From: Rhizodiscina lignyota | Taxonomy: Eukaryota; Ascomycota; Dothideomycetes; Aulographales; Rhizodiscinaceae | Assembly (NCBI GenBank): GCA_010015805.1 | Contig: ML978134.1 | Location: 434,001 to 498,000 of the forward strand | Direction: 5' to 3' | Length of the DNA: 64,000 nucleotides | Part shown: piece after piece, positions 33,329 through 44,638 of the stretch | Layout: each line of letters opens with the position of its first letter | Position numbering within the stretch: the stretch's first letter is position 1 | Translations under genes and position numbers: made by a program | The notes under the pieces: model-generated | Databases searched by the model: none | Told to the model about the DNA's origin: nothing | The model's input: the letters and a program-made list of their open reading frames with translations, nothing else

Positions 33329-35078
33329 TGATACAAGGCGCTGTTTACTTTTGGCATGGCTTAGCAGAGATTGCAAATAGATCGGTGATACCCGTCAACC
33401 TGCGTCGTTACTCTCGCTTCGCCTGCTTCATATTGTCTCCGGCCGAATTTTCGGAGCTATTTTGCTTCTGGCGGTTGAACGACTGACCCCAAATCAGCCG
33501 AAATGGGTGACCTATTCTCGGCGTTAGATATATGGCCCTTCGCCACGTTGAATTAAGATCTTGTTCATAATAGGTAAATGCGCAATGACCTGACGTTGTA
33601 ATAACGTTAAGTTCTCACTTCACCGCAAGCCACCCCGTGTCTCATGATGCTTGTTCCCACCAATCCTGAATCCTCCAAACCGCAATTTTGGTCGATTGTA
33701 AGCACCATTCCACTTTCAGACGGATGTACCCCTACATCTGGAAGCCATAGTAAGCATCTCGTGCCTGCATAATCCTTTGCAAGCGACAACATGGCTTTTG
33801 GGTTGGCCATTTCGGCGATGTCGACATAGCATAGGTTTGGTTTCCGATTTCCGATTTCCGATTTCGAAAAACCAAATCGTTTAGGGATCTCGGGCCGCTT
33901 ACAAATTCCCCCACACATACTATATCCATAAGGCTGAAGGGCGTGAATATGGTCACATATGTCATGGATTGATTCCAAATTGAGATATTCGGATAATCCG
34001 CGATAGCCGAATAGGTGAACCGAAAAGAGCTTCTCCGAGAGCCCTCGGCATACGACAGAGGCACACCAAACTGGGTACTGTAGTCAGGACAGTGCACTCT
34101 TCAGGATCCATGCTGCTCCTCTTGTCGGTATGCACAATAGCTTCACCGGAAAAGCTTAGCAGCCGGATCCAGAAAAGCGCCATTTTGTTGAAGTCGGGAA
34201 ATCGCACACGTGCGCTCGACGTTAGCCTTGTGTCCTAGCCCGTGAGACGTGCATATGCCCCCTTAATTCCGCTGGATGATGTTCCCGCTCTTGTCTTTTA
34301 AGGCGTCCAGCAGAAAACCGCATGAAGACACTAATAAACAACGATGTTCCGTTTACTTAGTTCTCTTCGTCTATGTATGGAGTGGCATCAGGCCTCCAAT
34401 CCAGAGTAAGAGAGCCCACCCTTGAGACAGGGGTTGAACGTCAAGTGGGCGACACAAAAGTTGAGTCATGCCTACAATATGTCGAACCGCGACGATGCAT
34501 ACACTCGTTAATCAATACAGATTCTACTCACTGAGTCCAATTATTTTAGATAAATACTATCTGGTGTATATGTCGTCGAGCTTTCAGAGATGCTCTCGCT
34601 AGCGTTGAAGAAGAAACCTCATATATACTGCACGCATCGGTCTCTCCTTGTTCTCGGCATAATCAAGCCTTCAGACCGTAGCCGCTCGGATCTATAAGAT
34701 TGTCAATCGAACTTCAACCCAGCCTAACTTTGGCGTAAGAACGAATTCGCAGAGAAACCCCTAACAGCCAAATCGCTACCGATCCACCATGACGATCTGG
34801 ATACCAACGTGCGAGAGCGCTATTCCAATCCTCTTCCAGTGGCCGGCAGGTACTCAATCTGTAGCAAATGTTCCTTGAGGCAAGTAGCCGGAGAATATTG
34901 ATGGGGAATTTCCTTCTCCCGATACTACGCGTGTCTAGGCGAGAGTCCAATATGCCGGGGCCTCAAATTTCTCTATCCCTCAGCGGCAGTAGTAACACCA
35001 ATTTTCTTGGCATCCACTCAGATCAAAACAGAAACAGAGCTGCTCAATTATTTTCTTTCCTCTTACAAAATACAAAAA
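33329..35078. other. Intergenic region, 1.75 kb
   Basis: Contains a short 7-bp tandem run (GATTTCC, about 33848-33870). Two overlapping minus-strand open frames (33607-33978 and 33732-34097) have no recognised domain. The last part is the promoter of the 886-aa gene. No gene is supported. Confidence 0.4.
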
Positions 35079-37739
35079 ATGGCAGCCTACCCATTCAAGC
35101 TGGATCTCACGCTATCATACGCACTGCCAGGCTCCCAGGCGCGTGCCCTCGAGATTTCTCAACCGGCAGAGAATTCCAGATCTCGTGAATACCTCATTGC
35201 CAACGCATACAGGCCGGAAACTCCAACTCTTTCCGCGGTCCCCGTAACCGCCCCTAAAGGTTCAGAAGCTATCCGTGGAGTTGAAGTCCACTTTATTACT
35301 ATTTCTGTTACAGATGAAAAGACCGACTACTCGTGTCGCGATCTCCGGTTGTTGAAATCGCACATGTTGAGGAGGGCCAATCCGCGGCCACCTCCACAGC
35401 ACCTATCTCCTGAGAAAGCCGAAGCGGAAGCGCGAGCCAACTATAGAAATGTGCGCGAAAGTTGGGAGGAGTTGCGGCAAATAATCGCGCGGCACGCTAC
35501 AACAATCGAGAAGCGGTGGCTTAAGAAGACGAAGGGGAAGCGGATACAGATGCTCCTGGAAGCTTGGCCGGATATGCCAGAAGTGCATAGGCCGGACCTC
35601 AATGCTTTCATGGAAGGGCAACGGAGCCTTCGCCTGGCCCCCGAAGCCTGGTTCTACTGGCCTTCGATCAACCAAGAAGACCTCTCGAGGCCGAAGTTGC
35701 TTCCTCTCTTGCTGCAATCTCGAGCCCAAAGCGACCCAATCGCATTCTGTGTTGTTGATACCGACACCCATCGTTTTGGCGTTGCAACCGACAAGATTCA
35801 ATACCCAGCGTGTGACGGATACGTGATGGAGTTTGTCAACCACTCTCCATCGACTGGCAACGTCGACATCATTCCGATCAAAGAGCTGCTGCGCCGCAGT
35901 GACCGACCTTCTGAGCATCATATCTTTCCTGCAGGCGAAGGCCTTTCGGCCTTAAGGGCTCAGCAAAGGCTATACGAGTTTCTTGTCTCTATCTGCCGTC
36001 GGATCTTACATGATATCCCTGCATCAGATGTTTTGCACTACCCTGTCAAGGCTGAGTGGTTCCATGCATCGCATGACACACCAGCGCTTGCTTCTGTTGC
36101 CGCCACGATCGGAGAAGCTCGGGACAAACGTCCAGCGACGTTGGATCTGGATGGCGTCGAACGCCTTATGGCGGAAAAGCTCGCTGCCGCTGAAGACCAT
36201 CTCTGGGCACTTCGCGAGGATCCTGGTTACTTCGCTAGCAACATTGAAGACGTCAAAGCCCACACCACAGCCCAGTCCTTAAGTTTGCGGAAGATCAGAC
36301 AATCAAAGCTCGGTGAGACAGAACGCACAACTTGGACCAAGGTAGTCTCCAAATGTGTCTGTCACGCTCTAGTGATGATACAAAACTGGGACTTACTTCT
36401 AGACCAAGTGGCTGATGCCCGAGAGCTGTATGTCACATCAACGTTGGATGCCGGGACCCCATTCCCAAAGGATTATTCGCAGGCCTTGTGTAGGTTGTGC
36501 TACTCGTTGATTGTTTTCGCGAATCGGCTGTGTGAGGATGTGACCATTGAGTTACTTTACTCACCACCTTTTCGTCGCCTCATCGACATGAGGGAGGATG
36601 CTGGCTCCAGAATACACGTTTCGCTCAAGAAAGATTTCCCTGCTGACTCTAGCGGAGGCCGATTGCTCTGGATGATGACGCGGCTACTACGGGACCTCGA
36701 CGTCAATTGGATCGGTCTGGGAAATATCATGGATGAACTGGCTCGCATACAAGAGCAGGATCCTAAATTAAAGGATTTCATCTCACCTCGGGTGGCAAAT
36801 GGATTATCTGATCTGACTGTCGTGTCCACGTGCCTGCGGCAAATACAGGACCACTACCCTCGGCCCGCAATGTTCGAGAGTGCGTTATTACTAAATCTGA
36901 AGGAGCTTGTAAAGGAATACCGGGAGACGATATCGAGTGTTGAGATCCACTACATGACTGCAGTAAGAGAGTCGCCAATATCGCCATGCGAGCTTGTGGA
37001 GCAACCGAGCGACGGCATCTTCGACTATCCCGCTGGGAAGAAGCGCACAAGGGATGTCGTGGACCGCATGCGGCGAGCAGAAGCAACCCTTGATCGGTTT
37101 TGGGGTGAATTAAATGTACAGCTGGAGAGCGAGAAAGTTTTCACACTTCGTCTCGAGGCTTTGTTACGAAGCCGGACGCCGCTGCGGACACCGGAATATA
37201 CGGAGCCAGTCAAGGTGCCGAAATCCACCGAAACGAGTCTCAATACCTCCCTTTCAGAACTCTACCTGGACCTGGAAGAGAGGACAGAGCGTACAGTCGT
37301 CCGAGAGAGCTCGACACCAGGCAAAGTCAAAACCAAGACTCGTAGGGAGAAAGCGCCACCGGCTCCTCCGCCAGGTGCGGCTGCCGCAGTTGAGCCTCCG
37401 GCAGAAGTGGTTCCCCATTCGCCTTCGACCGTGTTCCGCGTGGACAAACGCGCCATCAAAGTCTTCCGCGCTCTCTTCTTTTCGCGTTCCACTTCGTCAC
37501 AGCCAGGAGAGATTGAGTGGCTAGACTTTGTGCACGCGATGTGCTCAATGAACTTCCAGGCGAAGCACACTGAAGGGTCGTCCTGGCTGTTCACGCCCCT
37601 GTGGCCAGGCGCGAAGCGCAGTATTTCCTTTCACCAGCCGCACCCATCGAACAAATTTTCGTATCGAGACGCAAGGAAACATGGAAGGCGGTTGACCCTC
37701 GCGTACCAATGGCATGGTGGAATGTTTGATGAGGAGTGA
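35079..37739 (+). CDS. Large filamentous-fungal protein with HicA-like C-terminal domain
   Basis: A single exon; the start at ATG 35079 (AAAAAATGGCA context, MAAYPFKLDLTL) gives 886 aa, the longer frame having no upstream ATG. The middle is helical with no catalytic motif I know. The last 110 residues are distinct: VFRALFFS, GEIEWLDFVHAMCSMNF, the GSSWLF segment, SISFHQPHPSNKFSYRDARK and a GRRLTLAYQW end. This order (small helix, Gly-Ser then aromatic, beta strand with His, then a helix of the GRRL type) resembles the double-stranded-RNA-binding-like fold of HicA. A Pro/Ala/basic linker separates it from the rest. The family is frequent in filamentous fungi and, as far as I know, uncharacterised. 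No signal or membrane segment is seen. Confidence 0.75.
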   Translation: MAAYPFKLDLTLSYALPGSQARALEISQPAENSRSREYLIANAYRPETPTLSAVPVTAPKGSEAIRGVEVHFITISVTDEKTDYSCRDLRLLKSHMLRRANPRPPPQHLSPEKAEAEARANYRNVRESWEELRQIIARHATTIEKRWLKKTKGKRIQMLLEAWPDMPEVHRPDLNAFMEGQRSLRLAPEAWFYWPSINQEDLSRPKLLPLLLQSRAQSDPIAFCVVDTDTHRFGVATDKIQYPACDGYVMEFVNHSPSTGNVDIIPIKELLRRSDRPSEHHIFPAGEGLSALRAQQRLYEFLVSICRRILHDIPASDVLHYPVKAEWFHASHDTPALASVAATIGEARDKRPATLDLDGVERLMAEKLAAAEDHLWALREDPGYFASNIEDVKAHTTAQSLSLRKIRQSKLGETERTTWTKVVSKCVCHALVMIQNWDLLLDQVADARELYVTSTLDAGTPFPKDYSQALCRLCYSLIVFANRLCEDVTIELLYSPPFRRLIDMREDAGSRIHVSLKKDFPADSSGGRLLWMMTRLLRDLDVNWIGLGNIMDELARIQEQDPKLKDFISPRVANGLSDLTVVSTCLRQIQDHYPRPAMFESALLLNLKELVKEYRETISSVEIHYMTAVRESPISPCELVEQPSDGIFDYPAGKKRTRDVVDRMRRAEATLDRFWGELNVQLESEKVFTLRLEALLRSRTPLRTPEYTEPVKVPKSTETSLNTSLSELYLDLEERTERTVVRESSTPGKVKTKTRREKAPPAPPPGAAAAVEPPAEVVPHSPSTVFRVDKRAIKVFRALFFSRSTSSQPGEIEWLDFVHAMCSMNFQAKHTEGSSWLFTPLWPGAKRSISFHQPHPSNKFSYRDARKHGRRLTLAYQWHGGMFDEE

Positions 37740-38431
37740 TGAATGGCAATTGTGTCGAGCTGTGCGCTGGCGATGCGAGTTGAATCTTCCCTGCCTTTTT
37801 TTTTAGTATTTCTTGGGCTCACAAGCCTCTCTGCGGAACGACGACGACCTGGTGTTGAACTCGCCGTCCGCTTTACTTATGACGTTTTAATACGCTGCTC
37901 GATCAGACCGACGAATTTTCGTTGGAATGCCCAGAGTTGTACCGTGGAATTTAGTGGTTTTTCAGCGCGCATCGCAACACCCTCGTGTAGTTCATAGCAG
38001 TGCACGATAAGTCCACGTGCCTCCCACAATGCAGAGGCGCAAGTTTAACGAATCTCAAGCGATAGATATCCGCAGGTTCCGTGGAGCTGCCATACAAGTT
38101 CCAAAGTGTCGAGTAGTTGCATGAAGCGCCCTCTATCAGCAGGTGAGACGTGGCTGTTTGACATCCTTAGCCTGTCGTAAGCGCGAGACATATCCGGCCC
38201 CTTCTCATTGCAACAAGACGAGAAAGTGATAATCTTCGAAGTGATTCTAATGGAAAGTTAATATACCTAGTATGTCGAGAGTTGAGGTCTCTGTAGGCAG
38301 AAATGACTGACAGTACTATTGAATGAACTAGAAAGGGGTGCTTTTTACTCCCGGCGTTAAGCGAGGGAAATAAAACTTTAGGGACATTACGTATATATAG
38401 AACAAATTTTTCTGGAGGTGTCAATTCATCA
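37740..38431. other. Intergenic region before the tRNA
   Basis: About 690 bp with no coding signal; the 3-prime region of the 886-aa gene and upstream DNA of the tRNA. Confidence 0.4.
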
Positions 38432-38517
38432 TCCTCCGTGGCGCAATTGGCTAGCGCGTCTGACTGTTACTCATTGGAGTCATCAGGAGGTTCGTGGTTC
38501 GAGCCCACGCGGGGGAG
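38432..38517 (+). tRNA. tRNA-Asn (anticodon GTT) with a 12-nt intron
   Basis: The sequence folds fully. Acceptor stem TCCTCCG/CGGGGGA; D arm GCGC-AATTGGCTA-GCGC; anticodon stem TCTGA/TCAGG with loop C-T-GTT-A; T arm CGTGG-TTCGAGC-CCACG; discriminator G38517. The anticodon is 38466-38468. An intron of 12 nt (38470-38481) sits one base 3-prime of the anticodon, the canonical place for nuclear tRNA introns. The internal A box (TGGCGCAATTGG) and B box (GGTTCGAGCCC) are intact. Confidence 0.95.
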
Positions 38518-38526
38518 ATTGAACTC

Positions 38527-38534
38527 TTTTTTTT
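38527..38534 (+). terminator. Pol III terminator of the tRNA
   Basis: A run of eight T starts 9 nt after the tRNA 3-prime end, as expected for RNA polymerase III termination. Confidence 0.85.
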
Positions 38535-39627
38535 AAATTTAAATTTTTTTTGGTCCTCTTGATATCGCGGACTTGAAAGGAAATCAGTCGTTTTCCATTT
38601 ATATATCATTTAAACCTACGGCAACAGAATATCTTATCGCTATTGGTTGAAGCTTCCGCGCCAGCCTTCAAATGTGATTGGAACCCCATTTCAATGGCAT
38701 CTTCGTGTGAGATTGGCGGTAAAGGTTAATGTAAAACTTCATTCCAATCCGTTGTTTGATTTGTGCCAGATCGTCGCAGGAAGCCTACTACGAAGCTTTG
38801 TTCAACCTCTTTTAAAAAGCCGCCTCTCTCACAGAGATCAGTGTATGCCTTTCCGTACTCGATGGAGACGCCTCTCCTTTGCGGTGCTGTGGAACAAATT
38901 GAACAGCATGCGACTCTTTCGTTCGATTGATCGCGCTGAGACATGCGTTTCAGGAGCTTCCTGACTCTCTTCAAGGCTGCGATATATACGTTGCTGTCAT
39001 TCATTAACCAGGTAGCAAAATTATTACCGGAGAAGATTCCCCTGAAACTCCGACCTTGCCCTCCCGCACGCCAAGTCAACGCTACGGAAAAACTTCCTCA
39101 AGGAATACAACTTCGACGAAATCCTTCGGGTTTAATTCAACCAGAGATGCATGCATGTAACGTCAACGGTCCAAGCAACACAAGGCTCATGTTCCTGAAT
39201 GCGGGGACGTCGCTGCGAGGTGGTTTTCTACCCCGCTAAATCGTATGGACCAGAGCCGCCTAACGGTGTTGGGGAGTGATCAGAGGCCCGAACCTGACGA
39301 TTCTAGTCAACTCAGCACAGCACGCTGGCAACTTGTTCCCAGTTCCTAGCTTCGGCCCTGTCGGTCATCATCGGAAATTGCTCATCGCTCGTCATTTTTG
39401 CTCGCTGATGCTGGAGAAGCTGGAGCTCGCACTCTTCTCGGGCTAGCTAACATGCAGGTCCACTATGTTATGACGCTTGGTTTGCGGAGTTCTCGGTGGA
39501 GCTCCATTGGAGGTATAAGTCTTTCGTATCCTTTGCGTTGGGTCCATTTCTGGATTTTCGTTTCCTTGACAGTGTCTCTTCGTACGTCTGTTTCTCCCTG
39601 TTGTCTCCGGCGCCGCCTTTATACAAC
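38535..39627. other. Intergenic region, tRNA / GH2 enzyme
   Basis: 1.1 kb. It starts with an AT tract (TTTAAATTTAAATTT). Open frames on both strands between 38640 and 39240 lack domains. It includes the GH2 promoter. Confidence 0.4.
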
Positions 39628-41698
39628 ATGCTGTGTATGACCCTCCTTCAATTGCTCCTTGGAGCTACTGCCTTTGCACAGCCTAGTAGTGGCAGTAGCA
39701 GCAGTTACTCTGTGAAGAAGCCGCCATTGACGACTCCATGGACGTACAAGGTTGGGACGAATCCATGGCCGGAATATCCGCGACCACAGCTACAACGATC
39801 GCAATGGAAGAACCTGAATGGTATTTGGACATACGAGAATGCCTCCAGCTTAGATGCTGTCAATAGCCCACCGAAAAGTTCGAAATTAGCGAACGAGGTC
39901 CTCATCCCTTCTTGTCTGGAGAGTGGGCTGTCCGGAGTTCAAGCCAGAGATGCGTTGTATTCATGGTTCTCTACGTCATTCACGGTTCCGAGTTCTTGGA
40001 AGGGCCAGAAGGTGCTTCTCAACTTTGGAGCCGTCGATTACGAAGCCACAGTTTGGGTGAATGGCCATAAGGCGACATTTCATCGTGGAGGTTACTTCGC
40101 TTTCACAGTCGATGTTACCGAATATCTGACTTCTGGCTCCAACCACCTGCTCGTCTTTGTTCACGATCCGACCGACAGCGGCGACTACGTTATTCCAATT
40201 GGCAAACAGACTCTCAATCCTTCACACATCTTCTATACGCCTTGCAGCGGCATATGGCAGAGCGTATGGATTGAAGCTGCGCCCTCTGATTACGTTACAC
40301 AGTTGGATGTGGCTGCGGATATGTATGGTGAGGTAAATGTAACCATTCACAGCTCTGGGAAGTCAAGTTCGCCGGTCACGGTGTCAGTTTACGAGAAGGG
40401 TTCCTACAACGCGATTGCGACACACACAGGATCTTCCAATAAACCCTTTCAGTTCTCCGTGTCGAAACCAAAGCTGTGGTCGCCGGATTCGCCTAGCCTC
40501 TACGATATAACTGTCAAATTGGGAAAAGATACAATCAAGAGCTACACTGGGTTCCGCACCATCTCGAGGGGCTATGTGAATGGCATAATGCGACCACTTG
40601 TGAACGGCGAATTTATCTTCCTCTTCGGCACACTGGATCAAGGATTCTGGCCAGATGGAATTTACACGCCTCCAAATTATGAAGCAATGGTCTACGATTT
40701 GAAAGCGCTAAAGAAAGTCGGCATGAATATGTTCCGCAAGCACGTAAGTTGAAGGTTGCATTGCTATTCATCGTAATGCTAATATAAAAAACAGATCAAA
40801 GTAGAGACGGCCCTTTTCTATCAGGCTTGCGATGAGCTCGGTCTCATGATCATTCAAGACATGCCAGCTCTTCGTCCTTCCCAGAGTAAGACTCTGTCAA
40901 ACTGCACAACGGTTCCGATCCTGCCGGACGCGGCGCAGCAAGCAGAATTTACTCGGCAACTTGAGCTGCTCGTCAACCAACACAAGAGCTATCCCAGTAT
41001 CTACACTTGGGTACGTGTCGAGAATCAAACGCGTAATTTGTCGTTCTGACTTTGTTCCCAGGTCATCTACAACGAAGGCTGGGGCCAAGTTATCAACGGA
41101 TATCCTGAATTTGGTCTCACCGATCTGGTCAAGTCCCTGGATCCAACAAGGCTTGTTGACGCTACTACGGGGTGGTACGACCATGGCGCTGGTGACTACA
41201 GCGACAATCACCATTATGCTAATCCCCAGTGTGGTTCGCCTTTCTATTCGATTCAGTCAAGCCCGTATGACCCCAAGCGTATCGGCATCCAAGGCGAGTT
41301 CGGTGGCATCGGAAACAACGTCTCCATTGAACAGTAAGTCATTCTCCTTGCGCGCGTTTATATGTGGACCCTCGATAATTGACAAATCTCTAAGCTTGTG
41401 GAACATCCAAGAAGCAATCAATACCATCAACCAGACGTATGAAATTGACGAGTCTTTGGACGTTTGGAATTACCGCGCACACGTGCTCCTGAGTGAGATC
41501 CTCGACCAAGTGAAGCGCTTTGCATGCAGCGCTGGCGTCTGGACGCAAACCACGGATGTGGAGGGAGAGGTGAATGGTCTGTTGACATACGACAGAAGGA
41601 TATTGAGACCAAATTTGAAACAATGGAACAGTGATATCAATGCGTTGTACGATGCGGCAAAGGCGAGAGGTAATTCGAGCGCAATGATGATGCTCTAG
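39628..41698 (+). CDS. Secreted glycoside hydrolase family 2 enzyme
   Basis: Four exons (39628-40743, 40795-41010, 41062-41333, 41395-41698) give 635 aa. A signal peptide (MLCMTLLQLLLGATAFA) is followed by the GH2 jelly-roll sugar-binding domain (NLNGIWTYENASS, WFSTSFTVPSSWKGQ, AVDYEATVWVNGHKATFHRG), an immunoglobulin-like domain and a TIM barrel. Catalytic residues are in VIYNEGWGQ (acid/base Glu) and IGIQGEFGG (nucleophile Glu). GH2 includes beta-galactosidases, mannosidases and glucuronidases; the shorter layout resembles fungal enzymes of the beta-galactosidase/glucuronidase side, but the sugar specificity is inference. Several N-glycosylation sequons are present. Introns are 51, 51 and 61 nt, all GT-AG. 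Confidence 0.9.
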
Positions 41699-42072
41699 CG
41701 GACAACATGTCATGATGAAAGACACATGCCTCCTTAATAGTTTGCAGGATAATAAACCCGAGAAGTCTGCAACAGATATGATGTTTCTCATATACATGCA
41801 TGTGATAAACGGAGAACATATCTCGCAGATTCAGCCAATCAGAAAGAAGTTCCATGTCTTGCATGCAAAGTGGAATCTCTTTCTGATTGGTTGCTATGTC
41901 CGAAGTTGATCCAGATAGACAGGGGCTGACGATTACTCTGTAACATTCGCCCGGACGGAGAGTTGATGGGAAACCTTCCGACCAGCTAGCTGTTGACTCA
42001 GAGATGGCATAAAGGCGGAGTCTTTGTTTGCTCCCTTGCCAGAATCCTCAATTGAGGCTTTTGTTAAGAATA
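41699..42072. other. Intergenic gap, GH2 enzyme / GFA protein
   Basis: 374 bp in head-to-tail order. It contains the hairpin at 41835-41890 and the presumed promoter of the GFA-domain gene. Confidence 0.45.
41835..41890. repeat. Inverted repeat with facing CCAAT boxes
   Basis: Arms 41835-41854 and 41871-41890 match at 18 of 20 positions; each begins with CCAATCAGAAAGA on its own strand. The 16-nt loop holds the palindrome TTGCATGCAA. It may be a paired HAP-complex site in the GFA promoter or a 3-prime hairpin of the GH2 transcript. Confidence 0.7.
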
Positions 42073-43128
42073 ATGGCGGAAGAACAAAGCGACGTTTACC
42101 GTGGCAGCTGTCATTGCGGCGCCCTTCAATTCACCGCCGAGAAGAAAGGAACTCCTGAAAAGGTGATTGAATGCAACTGTAGTTATTGCAGCAGAGTATG
42201 TGAAATATTGAATCGAGTATGGAAATGTTCTTTATGCTGATATGGTGTTCTATCAGACAGGATTCCAGTATGGAAGCAGTCTGCCAGTTGGCGAGGTCAA
42301 AATGACTTCGAACTGGGATAAATACATCGACTACCAATTCGGCGAGAAGAAGTATACACACAGGGTAAGAGTGGGCCCTGAGCCAATATGTGTGGTCAAT
42401 GGCACTCATTCAGCAGTTCTGCTCGACATGTGGAAGCTCAATCGCCGTCTTGAACGCGGATGGGAAAATCGCTACAGTCAATGTAAGAATATATTCGTCG
42501 GTTCCTCAAATTGACATGTTAATTTATCCGCAGGCACGGATGATGATGGCAGACATTAAGCCAAGATCTCTACCGGTCAAAGTTTATAATGGGGCAGTCG
42601 AACAGAAAGGTTACGACCCTGAGCCGCCGAAGGCGCCCGAACCGCAGCCCGATGGCAAGCTGTTGTACCATGGGAGTTGCCATTGCAGAGCAGTCACATA
42701 CGAGGTGATTTTCCCGCCGATTACCTCAGTAAACCAGTGTGGTTGCAGCATCTGTTGGCGTGTAAGTGATAGGCCGACTGTGGAGTTCCATCGCGAGAGA
42801 TTTTCTGACATTCCAATGCTCACAGAATGCGTACCTCTGGATCTATCCACTTAAACCACAATTCAAGCTACTATCTGGAGAGGAGAGTCTGTTCAAATAC
42901 CAGTTCAACACCATGAAAGCAAGCCACATGACTTGCAAGGCGTGCGGCGTGAGTCTATTCAACTTTCTCTACCCTGAATCTCCTTTGGCGCCGTTGAATG
43001 TAAGAACGATAGAAGGTATAGATATCTATCAGCTTGAGCATAAGCCGCAGGAGGTAGTGATTGAGCAGCCAGATGGGACCACTATTACGAGGGTGCTCGG
43101 AGACGGCTCAAGAGAACGGATTGAATGA
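42073..43128 (+). CDS. Twin-domain GFA (glutathione-dependent formaldehyde-activating / CENP-V) protein
   Basis: Five exons (42073-42195, 42257-42364, 42417-42482, 42534-42761, 42826-43128) give 275 aa. Two GFA zinc domains lie in tandem. The first has GSCHCGALQF, CNCSYCSR and FCSTCGSSI; the second has GSCHCRAVTYEV, CGCSICWR and CKACGVSLF. Every Cys ligand set is complete, so both domains should bind zinc. Enzymes of this group have been linked to formaldehyde-glutathione chemistry, but most fungal members have no proven substrate. Introns are 49-64 nt and nearly all sit at phase 0 on the borders of the Cys motifs. Presumably cytosolic. Confidence 0.9.
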
Positions 43129-43367
43129 CCGGAAAGAGACTACTCTATATACAGGGTCTGATTTCAACCCTAGCATTCATTTGATTGATCGAATAGAATA
43201 GGCTGTGATCTGTCAACTTGATGGTCGCAAGCGCAAGTCGCGGTTGCCCTTTTTAGCGACTTCCCTGCCGTCCCATCTTCCATCAGCTCGACGTAACATT
43301 CTTCTCTTTCTCACACATCTCACTCCCCATAATCAGGTTTCGTCCCAAGCTTTGAAATAGTACCGTA

Positions 43368-44638
43368 ATGGACGATACAGTCGACTTGCGCTGTAACTCC
43401 TTGAAATGTCGCAGCTTACTTACCGAGCGCGCGGTAGTTACCACTTGCAGGTACGCATAGCCCTTTCCTATCCGTATTAACACTGACAATTGTATTTCTT
43501 GCAGCCATGTCTTTTGTGTTGACTGCGCTGAACGATTGGGCTTGTCGACAGCGACGACCGGCCCAAGGAAATGCCCGGCATGCAACATGCAACTCCAAAA
43601 TCCCGACGATGCTGTTTGCACATACCTCAATCCTGCCGACGACTATAAGACAAGCGTTCTCTCCGGACTCAGTCCAGCCATCGTAATGGAGTGCGCAGCA
43701 AGAGCGCTAGCTTTTTGGAACTATCAGGCGGCACAAGAAATGTACGCTGAATATCAGCGCTGCCATCAATTTTCGCCTAACTACGAGCAGAAAATATCAG
43801 GGCTACCTTGCGGATAGCATCACCAACCGATATCGTACGCTCAGTGCTCAGTACGATGATTTGATCAATCAAGCAAATGCAGAGATCAAGAACTTGCATG
43901 AGAAAATCCAAAGTATTAGCCAAAACACTCATCATCGCAGTTCAGGGGCAGTCTTCGCTAATAGCTTTACAGAACTGCAAGAGGAAAGGAACCTACTTAT
44001 TCAGAAGGTCAACGAAGCTCATGCTGCCTTTAAGGATAAGAGTAAAGCTCATGCCGCGATGAAGAAAATGTATGAGGAGGCCAAGGCAAAAGAGATGGAG
44101 ATACACGTTCAAGACGCCGCGGAAGACGATGCGGATGTGACGCTTCTTAACCCTCCTGGAAATCGCTTTAACGACCGATTTGGTACGAACGCTGATACTA
44201 GCAGCCGCATCCCCCAATTCCCCACGAACAGGCATGGCATGGAACAGGTACACAGCCGGCAGCGCAGTGGTGGCTCAGGAGGACTAGAAAGAGATGCACG
44301 CTTTGTTAGCAATTGGGCGCAACCAGGCGGTGTTCGAGAGCAAACATCCCGTTAGTGGTACTGCAACAGGATAATCGTCGAGCTGCTAACTTTCCTTTGG
44401 GGCAGAGAATGCACCTGTAATGCAGACACCTTCTCATCGAACCCGCCTTCCCTTACCTCATCGTGCCGGCGGCGTTCAAGCAACGCCCTTATCTCGCCAA
44501 CCTCTTCGTCCGATGAGCACCAATATATTGGGTGGTATCGGAGGCAACAACTCCGGAATGCGCTTTGGAAAACCTGCCGTCAGACAGACGCCGTTCTTGT
44601 CCCGAACAAGTGGTCCAATCCTCAGTGGGATGCGTTGA
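43368..44638 (+). CDS. RING-finger meiotic crossover protein, HEI10/CCNB1IP1-like
   Basis: Four exons (43368-43450, 43505-43741, 43791-44350, 44406-44638) give 370 aa. The N-terminal RING is LRCNSLKC, then TTC-SHVFCVDCAERLGL, then CPACNMQL, a form with short first loop as in HEI10. A coiled coil follows (SITNRYRTLSAQYDDLINQA to about residue 210), then a disordered tail with Arg and Ser. In other eukaryotes HEI10/Zip3 proteins are E3 ligases of the ubiquitin/SUMO type that mark crossover sites on the synaptonemal complex. Splicing restores SHVFC at the first junction, which supports the model. The last exon gives a Gly/Arg-rich end. Confidence 0.85.

Noticed and set aside
33838-33875. GATTTCC tandem run as a satellite or CRISPR-like repeat
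   Set aside because: Only about three 7-bp units and no spacers; simple slippage.
33607-34097. Overlapping minus-strand frames of 121-123 codons
   Set aside because: No domain, no ATG context or introns linking them; composition is like the rest of the intergenic DNA.
38640-39240. Open frames on both strands near 38.7-39.2 kb
   Set aside because: Opposed overlapping frames, no domain, no splice chain; left as intergenic.
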